From contig NZ_JAETWA010000031.1 in assembly GCF_016774335.1 (NCBI RefSeq), positions 96,464-160,463 on the forward strand: a DNA stretch of 64,000 bases, written 5' to 3'. Both the position numbers and the translations under genes were made by a program. The first letter of the stretch is position 1. Each line of letters starts with the position of its first letter. The DNA comes from Luteimonas saliphila (GTDB lineage: Bacteria > Pseudomonadota > Gammaproteobacteria > Xanthomonadales > Xanthomonadaceae). Below, one piece after another: positions 26,325 to 35,406 of this stretch. Below the pieces are notes generated by a model. That model saw only the letters and a program-made list of their open reading frames with translations. It did not search any database and was not told the DNA's origin.

Positions 26325-26892
26325 GAGGCATCACCACTTCTGCTGGATCAGTGACCAGGGCGGCAGGACGGGATTCTGGCGATGGCGAGTCTCTCGGGTC
26401 CCCCACGACCACCCGAGGAGCTTGAACGTCTGTCCCGCGCAGCGGATCCAGCGCGACGCTCGGATACCACGGCTACTGCGTCCTGCATGACCGAATCCTC
26501 TCGAATGGGGTCCCGCCCTATGGCAGAAGGAGTCAGTCGAACATTCCTTCGGCTGCTCTGTTCGGCTATCTGCACTAATCACAACGCACGCGGCTTCCCG
26601 AATCGGGCAGGCTGAGTCGACCGTTCGTCGGAAATTGTCGCGACCGGGCTCAGCGCTCGCCAAAGCGGGTTTGGCGGTCCGGAGGATTGCGACCTCGTCA
26701 ATGGACAAGTTTTTCTCACCGCCGGACGGAGTGGGCCGGTCCCCATCGCTGCCCGTTGAAAGAGGAGCGGGAGATCGACCGACCCGGCTCCTACCCCGTC
26801 CCTTCTACTGCTCTTCCTCCTGCCGTCCGCTATGGCGCGTTCTGCCGGATCTATGGCGTTTGCGACATGCCGGCCCCGGCTATGATCTGCCC
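26325..26892. other. Intergenic region without supported gene
   Basis: In 568 bp upstream of the GlxA regulator I find only GC-driven open frames on both strands with no ribosome binding site or protein-like composition. The promoters of the flanking divergent genes should be here. Confidence 0.4.
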
Positions 26893-27903
26893 ATGCATAC
26901 GCCGCCCCGCCCTGCGCCGGCCCGCACGATCGGCCTGCTGCTCTTCGATGGCGTCACGCTCATGGACGTGGCTGGCCCCACCGAAGTGTTCGCCACGGCG
27001 AACACGGTGGGTACCGCGATGCCGCGCTACCGGCTGCGGACCTATGGCATCGGCGGCGCGCCGGTCCGTTCGGAATCCGGCATCGCGCTGGTCCCCGACG
27101 CCGCGCTGCCGGAACGGCTTGTGGTCGATACCCTGCTGGTACCCGGAGGCGCGGGCCTGCGACGTCCGAAGATCCTCGCGGATGCCAGTCGCGCACTCGC
27201 GCGGGCACGGCCGCGTTGCCGGCGCATCGTCTCCGTCTGCACCGGTGCCTACGCGTTGTGCGAGTCGGGCCTGGCGAGCGGGCGGCGGGTGGCCACCCAT
27301 TGGCGCTTCGCGGAGGACCTGGCGCGCCGCTATCCGGACGTGGACGTGGATGCGCGCTCGCTGTTCGTGGTCGCCGACGGGATCGGCAGTTCCGCCGGTA
27401 TCACCGCCGGCATCGACCTGTGCCTGTCGCTGGTCGAAGAAGACCATGGCCACGCCGTGGCGCTGGCGACGGCCCGCGAGCTGGTGATGTACATGCGGCG
27501 TAGCGGCGGACAGGCCCAGTATTCGTCGCCGCTGGAGTTGCAGGCCGGCGAAGCGGACCGGATCGGCGAGCTGGTGACGGCGATGTTGGCCCGACCTGCC
27601 GCCGACCATCGGCTGGAGGTGCTGGCGCAACAGGCGCACATGAGCCCGCGCCAGCTGCAGCGGCGCATCGCCAGGCGCTACGGCTGCGGCGTCGCCGACC
27701 TGATCGCGCGCATCCGTGTGCAGGAAGCGCAGCGCCTGCTGTGTGGGCGCCGTGCGATCGGTGAAATCGCCGTGCATTGCGGCTACGCGGACGTCGACGC
27801 CTTCTCGCGTGCGTTCCTGCGCCGCACCGGCCTGCGACCGTCCGAATGGCGGGCGCGGTTCACCGGTGGCCCCAACGGACCCGATGGCGGAAGGTCGGGA
27901 TGA
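26893..27903 (+). CDS. GlxA family transcriptional regulator (DJ-1/PfpI plus AraC HTH)
   Basis: A 336-residue regulator. The DJ-1/PfpI domain shows IGLLLFDGVTLMDVAGPTEV and the elbow RIVSVCTGAYALCESG. The AraC double HTH covers the last 100 residues (LEVLAQQAHMSPRQLQRRIA; AIGEIAVHCGYADVDAFSRA; TGLRPSEWRARF). ATG 26893 is the first start beside the domain. Its stop overlaps the start of the serine hydrolase gene (ATGA), making regulator and enzyme one translational unit. It is a paralogue of the protein at 10040. Confidence 0.9.
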   Translation: MHTPPRPAPARTIGLLLFDGVTLMDVAGPTEVFATANTVGTAMPRYRLRTYGIGGAPVRSESGIALVPDAALPERLVVDTLLVPGGAGLRRPKILADASRALARARPRCRRIVSVCTGAYALCESGLASGRRVATHWRFAEDLARRYPDVDVDARSLFVVADGIGSSAGITAGIDLCLSLVEEDHGHAVALATARELVMYMRRSGGQAQYSSPLELQAGEADRIGELVTAMLARPAADHRLEVLAQQAHMSPRQLQRRIARRYGCGVADLIARIRVQEAQRLLCGRRAIGEIAVHCGYADVDAFSRAFLRRTGLRPSEWRARFTGGPNGPDGGRSG

Positions 27904-29198
27904 CCAGGCGCGTGAACATGGCAGTCGCCACCGGTCGTCGCGACGTGTTGCGCACGGCATTGGCGCTGGGCGCGACATGGTCGCTTTCCTCCTGCGCATC
28001 GCGGCTGGCCGGGGCCGCGTCCGATCGCAAGGCATGGATTGCCGCTGCGGCGGTCGACGACGCGGCTCCGGAGATCATGCGCGTCAACGCGCTGCCCGGC
28101 ATGGCGCTCGCCGTGATCGACGACGGCGTCGTCGCAAGCGTCCATGCGCATGGATTGGCGAGCGTCGCCACCGGTGCGCCGGTGACGGACGCATCGATGT
28201 TCGAGGCGGCATCGCTCAGCAAGCCCGTGTTCGCCTACGCGGTGATGAAGCTGGCGGAGCTGGAGCGGATCGACCTGGACGCGCCGCTCGCGGACACGCT
28301 GTATCCCGACGACTTTCCGGACCATCCGTGGCTGCGCCAGGTGACCGCCCGCCACGTGCTGGCCCACGGCAGCGGGCTACCCAACTGGCGCGGGCCTGTG
28401 GGCGGCGACCTGACGCCCCAGTTTCCGCCGGAGACGCGCTGGCGCTATTCGGGCGAAGCCTTCTTCTGGCTGCAACGCGTGGTCGAGACGCGCCTTGGCG
28501 AGGGGCTCGACGCCCTGATGCAACGACTGGTGCTGCGGCCGGCGGGCATGCGCCGCAGCACCTTCGCATGGACGCCGCTGCGCGCCCGCTATCAGGTCGA
28601 TGGCCACGACATCGACGAAAGCACGGGTGTTGCCCGCGTCGCGCCGCTGCAGCTACGTCGTGAACTCGGGAAGCGCTACGAGGCGGTCGCGGCCCGGTGG
28701 GGCAAGCCGGTCACCGACTGGACCTATGACGACGTGCGCAGCGCACTGGCGGAAATGCGTCCGCACGACAATCCACAGGTCGCGGCGCTCGACCTGGCAA
28801 CGCTGCGGTTGCCGGGGAACACGTTTCCCAACGCCGCCGGCAGCCTGGCGTGCACGGTCGAGGACTACGCCAAGTTCGTCTGCCTGATGTTCCGCACGCC
28901 ACGGCCGGACGCCTGGCGGCTTTCGGAAAGCAGCCGCAGCGCCATGCTGGAAACGGCGATCGACAAGGACGCACCGACGCTGAGCGGCGGCCTGGGCTGG
29001 GGACTGGAAGACACGCAGGACGGGCGCTGGTTCTACCACGAGGGCAACAACGGCGGAATCTTCCGCTCCTTCGTGCTGGGCGACGCCGAGCGACGGCGCG
29101 GCCTGGTGATCTTCACAAACGGCGCGCGGGGCAACTACGCCGTGCAGGCGCTCGTAGAACTCCTCACCGGGCAGACCCTGGTTTCCGCGACCGTCTAG
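27900..29198 (+). CDS. Serine hydrolase, beta-lactamase family, probably Tat-exported lipoprotein
   Basis: A 432-residue enzyme of the beta-lactamase/PBP fold. The N-terminus has a twin-arginine-like GRRDVLRTALALGATWS and a possible lipobox LSSC. The SxxK box is SLSK in EAASLSKPVFAYAV; the YxN box is YSGEAF (Asn replaced); the third box is YHEGNNGG. It overlaps the upstream GlxA-type regulator by 4 bp. A periplasmic esterase or peptidase role is likely; the substrate is unknown. Confidence 0.85.
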   Translation: MTRRVNMAVATGRRDVLRTALALGATWSLSSCASRLAGAASDRKAWIAAAAVDDAAPEIMRVNALPGMALAVIDDGVVASVHAHGLASVATGAPVTDASMFEAASLSKPVFAYAVMKLAELERIDLDAPLADTLYPDDFPDHPWLRQVTARHVLAHGSGLPNWRGPVGGDLTPQFPPETRWRYSGEAFFWLQRVVETRLGEGLDALMQRLVLRPAGMRRSTFAWTPLRARYQVDGHDIDESTGVARVAPLQLRRELGKRYEAVAARWGKPVTDWTYDDVRSALAEMRPHDNPQVAALDLATLRLPGNTFPNAAGSLACTVEDYAKFVCLMFRTPRPDAWRLSESSRSAMLETAIDKDAPTLSGGLGWGLEDTQDGRWFYHEGNNGGIFRSFVLGDAERRRGLVIFTNGARGNYAVQALVELLTGQTLVSATV

Positions 29199-29313
29199 AT
29201 CCGCGCGGGTGCCGACTCCTCAATGGTCGCAGCTCATGCAGCTCGACATGGCCTGCACTGCCCGGACCGTGGAGCAGGTTCCGCGCGCGTCGCTTCGCGC
29301 GGAGCGCCCGCCA

Positions 29314-30210
29314 TCACCCCACCCAGGCCGCCGCCGCCTCGCCCACGCCCTTCAGCACGGCTTCGTCCGCGGACCGGATGCGCTCGGAATACACGGGATG
29401 TTCGAAGTAGGCGGTGACAACCAGCGGCGCGCGTGCGCCGGGTGGAAACACGATCGCCACGTCATTGGTTTTGTTGCCGACACCGGCACGCATGCCCGTG
29501 CCGGTCTTGTCGAGCCCGCGCCAGCCGGGCGGCAGGCCCGCGCGAATGCGCCGCATCCCTGTGCGCGTGGCGCCCATCCAGCCGCGCAGGCGCTCGCGGC
29601 TGCCGGCGGCGAGCACATCGCCGAGCACGATCCGCTGCAGGGTCCCGGCCATCGCCCGGGGCGTGGTGCTGTTCTCCTGCGTGCCCGGCGGGATGACGTT
29701 GATCTCGGGCTCGTAGCCGTCGATGCGGCTCACCTCGTCGCCGATCCCGCGCCAGAACCGGGTCAGCGCCTCCGGGCCGCCCAGCCGGCGCATGAGTACG
29801 TTGGCCGCGGCGTTGTCGCTCGTCACCTGGATGGCCTCAGCCAGCGCAAGGATCGGCAGCGCGCCCTTGTCGAGGTTGGCCTCGACCACCGGCGAGTGGA
29901 ACTGGAGATCTGCGCGGCCGAAGGCCAGCAGCTCGTCGAGATCGATGCGGCCGGCATCGGCCTCGTGCAGGGCCATGGCGGCGAGCGAGAGCTTGAACGT
30001 CGAGCAATGGCAGAAGCGCTCGTCGCTGCGCAGGCCGAAGCTGCGTCCGCTGCCGGTGTCGAGCACGAACGCGCCGAGCCGCCCGCCCGCCTGCTGTTCC
30101 AGCGCCTGCAGGCGCGCGACCGGATCGGCCACCGTCTCTCGCGAGCCGGCAAGGGCCGGCGCGCACAGCGCCGCGATCGCGCCGAGCATGAAGTTGCGCC
30201 GACCGATCAT
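29314..30210 (-). CDS. bla: Class A beta-lactamase, L2-like
   Basis: A 298-residue class A serine beta-lactamase. All boxes are present: STFK (Ser70-Lys73), SDN (Ser130 loop), EPEIN (Glu166-Asn170 omega loop) and DKTGTG (Lys234). The export signal IGRRNFMLGAIAALCAPALA has two arginines and may use Tat, as other L2-type enzymes do. GGAG lies 8 nt before ATG 30210. The divergent AmpR gene 225 bp away indicates inducible expression linked to cell-wall recycling. The substrate range cannot be read from sequence alone. Confidence 0.93.
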   Translation of the reverse strand: MIGRRNFMLGAIAALCAPALAGSRETVADPVARLQALEQQAGGRLGAFVLDTGSGRSFGLRSDERFCHCSTFKLSLAAMALHEADAGRIDLDELLAFGRADLQFHSPVVEANLDKGALPILALAEAIQVTSDNAAANVLMRRLGGPEALTRFWRGIGDEVSRIDGYEPEINVIPPGTQENSTTPRAMAGTLQRIVLGDVLAAGSRERLRGWMGATRTGMRRIRAGLPPGWRGLDKTGTGMRAGVGNKTNDVAIVFPPGARAPLVVTAYFEHPVYSERIRSADEAVLKGVGEAAAAWVG

Positions 30211-30435
30211 GGCGCGGCTCCATCGTGCTCTGTGCCACCGGGGGCGGCGGATGCCACGGACGTCGACACCGACCGGGCGTGTAGGCGGCCGCCACCGCGC
30301 GCGTGATTCACCGCTATCATTTCGTAAAGTCCCATCGTCGTCCTCGCTGGTCGGAGGGCTCTAGACTGCGACCTGGTCGATGTCCCCACAATCGATCATT
30401 TCTCGGACGAGCCAATAGAAAAATCGGAGGCTTCC
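30211..30435. promoter_or_regulatory. bla-ampR divergent control region
   Basis: The 225-bp region between the divergent beta-lactamase and AmpR genes. By analogy with other ampR-bla pairs it holds overlapping promoters and a LysR-type operator. I could not single out the operator with confidence; TTCGTAAAGTCCCATCG near 30321 is a candidate. GGAGG at 30426-30430 is the AmpR ribosome binding site. Confidence 0.6.
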
Positions 30436-31320
30436 CTGGATCGCGCGCAACTGCCGCTCAACGCCCTGCGCGCCTTCGAGGCCTCGGCTCGGCACCTGAG
30501 CTTCACCCGTGCCGGGCTGGAACTGTGCGTCGGACAGGCGGCGGTGAGCCACCAGGTCAACCGACTGGAAGAACTGCTTGGCGTGCGGCTGTTCCACCGC
30601 CTGCCGCGCGGACTGGCACTGACCGACGAGGGCGCCGCGCTCGTGCCCATGCTCGTCGACAGCTTCGACCGCATGGCGGCGATGCTCGACCGCTATGCCA
30701 GCGGCCATCCGCGCGAGCCGCTGACGCTCGGCGTGGTGGGCACGTTCGCCATCGGCTGGCTACTGCCCCGCCTGGACGCGTTCACCGCCGCGCATCCCTT
30801 CGTCGACGTGCGGCTGCGCACCCACAACAACCGCATCGACCTCGCCGGCGAGGGGCTCGACTACGCGATCCGTTTCGGCGATGGCGCGTGGCATGGGGTT
30901 GAAGCCGATCCGCTGCTCACCGCGCCGCTGACTCCGATGCTCGCCCCGCGCCTGGCCGAGCGCGACTACTCGCCGGCGGCGCTGGCGGGCGCCACGCTAC
31001 TGCGCTCGTATCGCACCGACGAGTGGCCGCGCTGGTTCGCCGCGGTCCACCTCGCCTGCCCGCCCCTCACCGGGCCGGTGTTCGACTCGTCGGTCACGAT
31101 GGCCGCCGCCGCGAGGGCGGGCGCCGGGGTCGCCCTGCTGCCGCCGGCCATGTTCGCCGATGCGCTGCAAGACGGATCGCTGGTCGCACCGTTCGCGGAA
31201 GGCATCGACACCGGGCGCTACTGGCTCACGCGCCTGAAGACCCGCACGCCGGGCCCGGCCATGCGCGCGTTCCGGGACTGGCTGGTGGATGCGTGCGAGC
31301 GGGAAAGGCCAGCGACGTAG
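30436..31320 (+). CDS. ampR: LysR-family AmpR regulator of beta-lactamase
   Basis: A 294-residue LysR regulator of the AmpR type. The HTH is LPLNALRAFEASARHLSFTR followed by AGLELCVGQAAVSHQVNRLE; the effector domain follows from about residue 90 (LTLGVVGTFAIGWLLPRL). AmpR binds muropeptides and UDP-MurNAc-pentapeptide and controls the divergent bla gene. The first in-frame ATG (30544) would remove half the HTH, and between the stop at 30325 and the HTH there is no ATG, GTG or TTG. CTG 30436, 5 nt after GGAGG, is the most plausible start. Confidence 0.85.
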   Translation: MDRAQLPLNALRAFEASARHLSFTRAGLELCVGQAAVSHQVNRLEELLGVRLFHRLPRGLALTDEGAALVPMLVDSFDRMAAMLDRYASGHPREPLTLGVVGTFAIGWLLPRLDAFTAAHPFVDVRLRTHNNRIDLAGEGLDYAIRFGDGAWHGVEADPLLTAPLTPMLAPRLAERDYSPAALAGATLLRSYRTDEWPRWFAAVHLACPPLTGPVFDSSVTMAAAARAGAGVALLPPAMFADALQDGSLVAPFAEGIDTGRYWLTRLKTRTPGPAMRAFRDWLVDACERERPAT

Positions 31321-31580
31321 GACGCAGGCCATTTCGAACGCGGATGTCCCTGACACCTCTGCGCTGGAACTACCGTCCGCCATGGCCGCGAAGACTCGGA
31401 GATCCGATGGCGCCAAGCGCCCGCATGTCGACCGCGAGAACCGCCTCGGACGGGCGAGTGAACCCGACCCGGTCAGCCCACATCGGGGACGTCCCGGGGT
31501 TCCGATCCGGACCCTCGAAGGCGTGGAACGGCCTGCACGGACCGCTGCATTTCATCCCGCGACAAACACAGGCCACGCGA

Positions 31581-32081
31581 TTGAACCTCCGGATATCCCG
31601 TATCACGTCGCTCTTGCCTCTCGCGTGTTGCCTCGTGGCGTGCGCATCGCCGCAACCGCAGGCCGCGTCCTCACTTCAATCGCGCGACAAGTTCGGCGAT
31701 CCGGCGCAGTACGAAGTCCGGGACCTGCCCGTCTCCATCAATGATCTGCGAACGCTGGAACGCGCGGCCGAACTGCTCGACCGCGAGGCCGCCTGGAACC
31801 GCGACGATGATCGTCGTTGCGTCGACGATGAAGCGACGGATAAGCGGAGCCTGTTCTGCGCACTTCAGCGTGCGTCCGCCGATGTCTACGGCTCGCACGA
31901 TTCCTCGCGGATCGCCGATCACCGCAGGGTAGCGCTCCAGGAGGTCCAAGCCACGCGCGGCCGTGAGCTGGACTATCGACTGATGGATTTCAACAACCTG
32001 CCCGACACGACGTTTGCCGACATCCACCGCGTACTCGCGCAAGCGACGTCGCGGGTCCGGGCGCGGCTGCCGACGGATTGA
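31581..32081 (+). CDS. Hypothetical lipoprotein
   Basis: A 166-residue protein of no recognised family. The N-terminus (RISRITSLLPLACCLVACAS) is a lipoprotein signal with lipobox LVAC. The start is most likely TTG 31581, since no ATG lies suitably near; the ribosome binding site is weak. The mature part is charged and helical, with a Cys pair (RRCVDDEATDKRSLFCAL). It may sit in the outer or inner membrane leaflet. Confidence 0.55.
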   Translation: MNLRISRITSLLPLACCLVACASPQPQAASSLQSRDKFGDPAQYEVRDLPVSINDLRTLERAAELLDREAAWNRDDDRRCVDDEATDKRSLFCALQRASADVYGSHDSSRIADHRRVALQEVQATRGRELDYRLMDFNNLPDTTFADIHRVLAQATSRVRARLPTD

Positions 32082-32100
32082 CGCGGCGCACGCATCATCC

Positions 32101-32129
32101 GTAGCCCGGGTAAGCAAAGCGCACCCGGG
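32101..32129 (+). repeat. REP element, GTAGCCCGG class
   Basis: A single forward REP beginning GTAGCCCGGGTAAGCAAAG and ending GCACCCGGG, 20 bp after the lipoprotein stop. No inverted partner is near. Confidence 0.85.
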
Positions 32130-32266
32130 GCCGCAAGCACGCCGTTCGCGCTTCAATTTCCATAAGCGGCTGACGTCCCGGCTACCGCCCATCCATCGCA
32201 CCAAAGCGCTGCCTGTACGCCGCCTCGCGAAGGGTGCAGGGAATCTCGGCGCGGCGAGTCCTTCTG

Positions 32267-33244
32267 TCACTCGCGCCGACCGGCTCCAGGTTTCGGGAAC
32301 GCTCTGAACGTCGCCGCATCCCCGCCTCCCGGCGTCGAAGCATCGGCCTCCCCGCCCTGCGCACGCACCGCCGCTACACCCTGCAGAATGTTGTCGACTA
32401 CGAATGCGGGCGCCTCATGCGGCAATCCATGCCCCGCCTCGGCGGCGATGTTCTGCACCGCGTTCGACGACAGCCCAAGCAACTGGCTCTGCATGTCCTG
32501 CGTCTGCGCCTCCAGCCGCAGGGCGAGCGGCTCGGACAGACCAGGCACCATGCGGAAGCGCGGGCTGTGCGTCGCGATGATCACCGGCTTGTCGCCCAGC
32601 GACACGAGCGCACGTGCCATGGCGGCGCTGGGGTTGAATTCGAGCCGTTCCTCGTTGGCGGACGGGTCGTTCGCCATGCGGGTGAGGAAGGCACGCGCGT
32701 CGGTGATCGCAACCTCCTCGCCCGTCGCCTCGGGCGGCAGCTGCGCGAGCCAGCGCCCGACCTGGTCCGGATGGGTCGTCGAAATCAGCACCAGGCCCGC
32801 CGTCTCGGACGGATACCGGCTCGCGAACACCTGCGCATGCAGCCCGCCGATCGAATGCGCCGCCAGCAGGTAGGGCGGCGCAATGCCGGCTGCCCGCAGC
32901 GCGGCGTGCAGGTCGGTGGCGGCATGGAGGCTGGTGCGCACGCCCTCCGGCGCAGGATCGCTGGCACCCAGCCCGGCGCGATCCTGCAGGCAGATGCGCG
33001 TGACCGGCGCGACCCTGTCCGCGATCGCCTGCCAGCCCGGATCCTCCACCGGCGCGGTGCCCAGGCCGGCATCGACCACCACTGTCGGCGCGCCGTGCCC
33101 GCGGCAGGCCAGCCGGATCGCGCGCCCGCCGACATCGAACCGGCCATCGATCTGCGCTGCAGGCCCATCCAGGCCTGCCTGAGACGCGGCCACGCCGGGG
33201 ATCGCGCCCAGCACCATCAAGGCGACCACAAGCACTCTGTCCAC
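32267..33244 (-). CDS. Alpha/beta hydrolase, exported
   Basis: A 325-residue hydrolase. GTG 33244 is chosen because AAGGAG lies 4 nt upstream and it opens a signal peptide (DRVLVVALMVLGAIPGVAAS). The fold motifs are GHGAPTVVVDAGLG (oxyanion strand), LLAAHSIGGLHA (nucleophile elbow), PVIIATHSP, and a late His in AAEAGHGLPHEAP. It is a lipase/esterase-like member without further specificity clues. Other genes nearby are not obviously related. Confidence 0.82.
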   Translation of the reverse strand: MDRVLVVALMVLGAIPGVAASQAGLDGPAAQIDGRFDVGGRAIRLACRGHGAPTVVVDAGLGTAPVEDPGWQAIADRVAPVTRICLQDRAGLGASDPAPEGVRTSLHAATDLHAALRAAGIAPPYLLAAHSIGGLHAQVFASRYPSETAGLVLISTTHPDQVGRWLAQLPPEATGEEVAITDARAFLTRMANDPSANEERLEFNPSAAMARALVSLGDKPVIIATHSPRFRMVPGLSEPLALRLEAQTQDMQSQLLGLSSNAVQNIAAEAGHGLPHEAPAFVVDNILQGVAAVRAQGGEADASTPGGGDAATFRAFPKPGAGRRE

Positions 33245-33327
33245 GGCACTCCTTCCGGTCGACTTACGCGAGCATGCACCCCGCCCGGCACCGGGAGCCG
33301 GGGGCGCCTCGACCTGGCGATTGCCCC

Positions 33328-33825
33328 CTACTTGGCCAGGTAGATCGTCGCCTGCCTGAGCGCCAGTTTCCATTCGCCGCTCTCGTCGGTCCACACCTCG
33401 GTGGTGCGCCGCTTGACCCGCTTGCCGGCGACCCCGGCCTTGCCGACCGGCGTCAGGTGCTCCTCGCCCATCAGCACCACGTCGTGCGCGCCGCGGGTGG
33501 CCGCGTATTCAATGGAGCGGTCGAGCGTGGTGTAGTCGATCAGGCCAGTGTTGAAGTTGGACACGGCATCGGCCTTGCGCGCGATGCGGTTGAAGGGATT
33601 GTTCACCACCGCATCGTCGGTGAACATCGCGCTGAATACATCGACGTCGTGCGCCAGGATGGCGCGGTCGAGCCGCATGGCGGCCGCGATGGCCGCGGCG
33701 ATGCGGGGCTGCCGGGCGGCCTCCTCCACCGCGGGATTCGCCGCCTTCCAGTCGGCGTGGGCAGGCAAGGCGGGCATCAGGCACAGCAGGGCGGACAAGG
33801 CATACAGGGCGATTGCCAGGCGCAT
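33328..33825 (-). CDS. NTF2-like (DUF4440-type) exported protein
   Basis: A 165-residue protein with signal peptide (LAIALYALSALLCLMPALPAHA). The mature domain has the NTF2-like pattern: a helix with AAAMRLDRAILAHDVDVFSA, then MFTDDAVVNNPFNRIARKAD, YTTLDRSIEYAATRG, and end strands TTEVWTDESGEWKLALRQAT. Family members are diverse; the function here is unknown. ATG 33825 has CGGAG 8 nt upstream. It is likely to be transcribed with the alpha/beta hydrolase downstream (84 bp apart). Confidence 0.75.
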   Translation of the reverse strand: MRLAIALYALSALLCLMPALPAHADWKAANPAVEEAARQPRIAAAIAAAMRLDRAILAHDVDVFSAMFTDDAVVNNPFNRIARKADAVSNFNTGLIDYTTLDRSIEYAATRGAHDVVLMGEEHLTPVGKAGVAGKRVKRRTTEVWTDESGEWKLALRQATIYLAK

Positions 33826-34023
33826 GGGTATTGCTCCGTTGGAAACGTGTGGCCAGCGATAGCGTTCTCCAGCCAACGCAAAACCCGGGGTGAAGTGGAC
33901 GTTTCCTAAGGTTTGATCGGTGTTGTCAATCGCATACGGCATCTGCAAAGATCGCCCAGCTCGTCGGCAAGAATGTCACGAACCAGCCCGGCCGATGAAT
34001 CATCAAGGGAACTAGGAACCAGC

Positions 34024-34521
34024 ATGAGCGTTCGCCCCACAGGTCGAGTTTTTCCCACGGCAGCCGGCGCAGACCTGGTGATCGAACGCAGCTTTCATGC
34101 GCCGATCGAGGACGTGTGGGCCAGCGTTAGCGAGCCCGACCGCTTGGCGCGCTGGTTCGGGCGCTGGAGTGGCGAAGCGGGGCCGGGCAAGTACGTGATG
34201 CTCCAGCTGGGTTTCGAGAAAGACGCGTCGCCCTGTCGGGTGTTGATCGAGAGCTGCCGACCACCGGCGCACTTGGCGGTGTGCATGAAAGACGATCACG
34301 GCGACTGGCGTCTGGAGCTGACGTTGGAGCAGCGTGGCGACACGACCCAGCTTCGTTTCGTGCAGCACCTGACCGATCCCGGACTGGTGGGCGACACCGG
34401 CCCCGGCTGGGAGTATTACCTCGACATGCTGATAGCCGCGCACGGCGGGCAGCCGCTACCGGATTTCGCCAACTATTACCCAGCCCAGCGCGAATACTTT
34501 GCCAGTCAAATCGTCGCCTAG
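34024..34521 (+). CDS. SRPBCC (AHSA1-like) domain protein
   Basis: A 165-residue START-like protein. The hallmark beginning VIERSFHAPIEDVWASVSEP and DRLARWFGRW is followed by beta strands (KYVMLQLGFEKDASPCRVLI; DWRLELTLEQRGDTTQLRFV) and the C-terminal helix region GWEYYLDMLIAAH. It belongs to the activator-of-Hsp90-like SRPBCC group. AGGA precedes ATG 34024. It is probably cytosolic and binds a hydrophobic ligand; the partner is unknown. Confidence 0.85.
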   Translation: MSVRPTGRVFPTAAGADLVIERSFHAPIEDVWASVSEPDRLARWFGRWSGEAGPGKYVMLQLGFEKDASPCRVLIESCRPPAHLAVCMKDDHGDWRLELTLEQRGDTTQLRFVQHLTDPGLVGDTGPGWEYYLDMLIAAHGGQPLPDFANYYPAQREYFASQIVA

Positions 34522-34526
34522 CAGGT

Positions 34527-34616
34527 TGCAGGGGCAGACGGCTGAGCACCGGGCGCAGGCAGTCAATCGCTACCAGGTCGGCCTACGCCTCGGGCAGGCC
34601 TAGCGCCGGCGGCACT
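34527..34616 (-). pseudogene. Relic of the hypothetical gene at 49459
   Basis: These 90 bases copy 49736-49821 in the same orientation, with about ten differences (shared blocks such as GGCTGAGCACCGGGCGCAGG and CGCCGGCGGCAC). The source gene reads on the minus strand. No start, stop or flanking parts of that gene are present. Confidence 0.75.
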
Positions 34617-34634
34617 CCGTCTCTTCCAATTCCG

Positions 34635-35144
34635 TCATTCGGACCCCTGTTTTCGTGCGGGCTTCTTCGTCTTGGCTGCAAGAACAGCGGCCTGCATCGC
34701 GCCCAGCGTTCTCTTGCCTGCCGGGAACTCGAACACCTTGCTCTCGACCAGGGTGTAGATGCGCTCGCCGTTGGTCAATGTGACCTGCAGAAACGCCAGG
34801 TGATCCGTCCATGAGCGATAGCGGCGCACCATGAACACGCTGTGTTTGGAGCTGACCGAACGAATGCGGGTCAAGGGAATCTGCCGGCGGCGTCCGACGC
34901 CGGACATCACCAGCGCATCGTCATGGATGAACGCGGGGTCAGATTTCTTCACCCGAACATACTCAACAGCAAAGCGCCCCCACAGGATGAGAAGCAACGG
35001 CGCAATCACCGATATCTCGGTGCGCTTCATCTCGGGCAAGGCGAACAGCAGAAGAACACCGCTTGTCGCGAAAATGGCGAGGGTAATGAATCGGTAGAAA
35101 TAAACGCTCTGGAATTCCATGAAAGTCAGAAATCGAGTGTCCAT
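34635..35144 (-). CDS. Hypothetical membrane protein, PH-like
   Basis: A 169-residue protein with two N-terminal hydrophobic segments (FITLAIFATSGVLLLFAL and ISVIAPLLLILWGRFAVEYV), then a basic soluble part (MSGVGRRRQIPLTRIRSVSS; LAFLQVTLTNGERIYTLVES) that recalls bacterial PH-like domains. It is not assigned to a named family. The start could also be ATG 35120. It lies immediately after the relic at 34527. Confidence 0.6.
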   Translation of the reverse strand: MDTRFLTFMEFQSVYFYRFITLAIFATSGVLLLFALPEMKRTEISVIAPLLLILWGRFAVEYVRVKKSDPAFIHDDALVMSGVGRRRQIPLTRIRSVSSKHSVFMVRRYRSWTDHLAFLQVTLTNGERIYTLVESKVFEFPAGKRTLGAMQAAVLAAKTKKPARKQGSE

Positions 35145-35406
35145 GCGCGCGTGGTGCCCGGTGATCGTGCCGAATGTGGATGACGTGGCTCAAGGGAAGT
35201 TCCTGATGCGCCGTGGAGTGTGCCGACGCGGGGCGAGAAGACTCCAGCCTGACCCCCCGTCTCCGCCCCTGTGTAGACTGGACGTCTTCCATGCCTTGGA
35301 TGGGGGTCACGGGGCGCTTGTGACAGCCCGGCTCGCACAGCGCCACGGAAAGAGTTCCTGCCGCCCCCCTGGCCGCCCTCTTCCTCCCTCAGGTCGATAC
35401 CTTTTT

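Noticed and set aside
26331..26708. Minus-strand frame of 125 codons upstream of the second GlxA gene
   Set aside because: No RBS, no motif and atypical composition; treated as intergenic.
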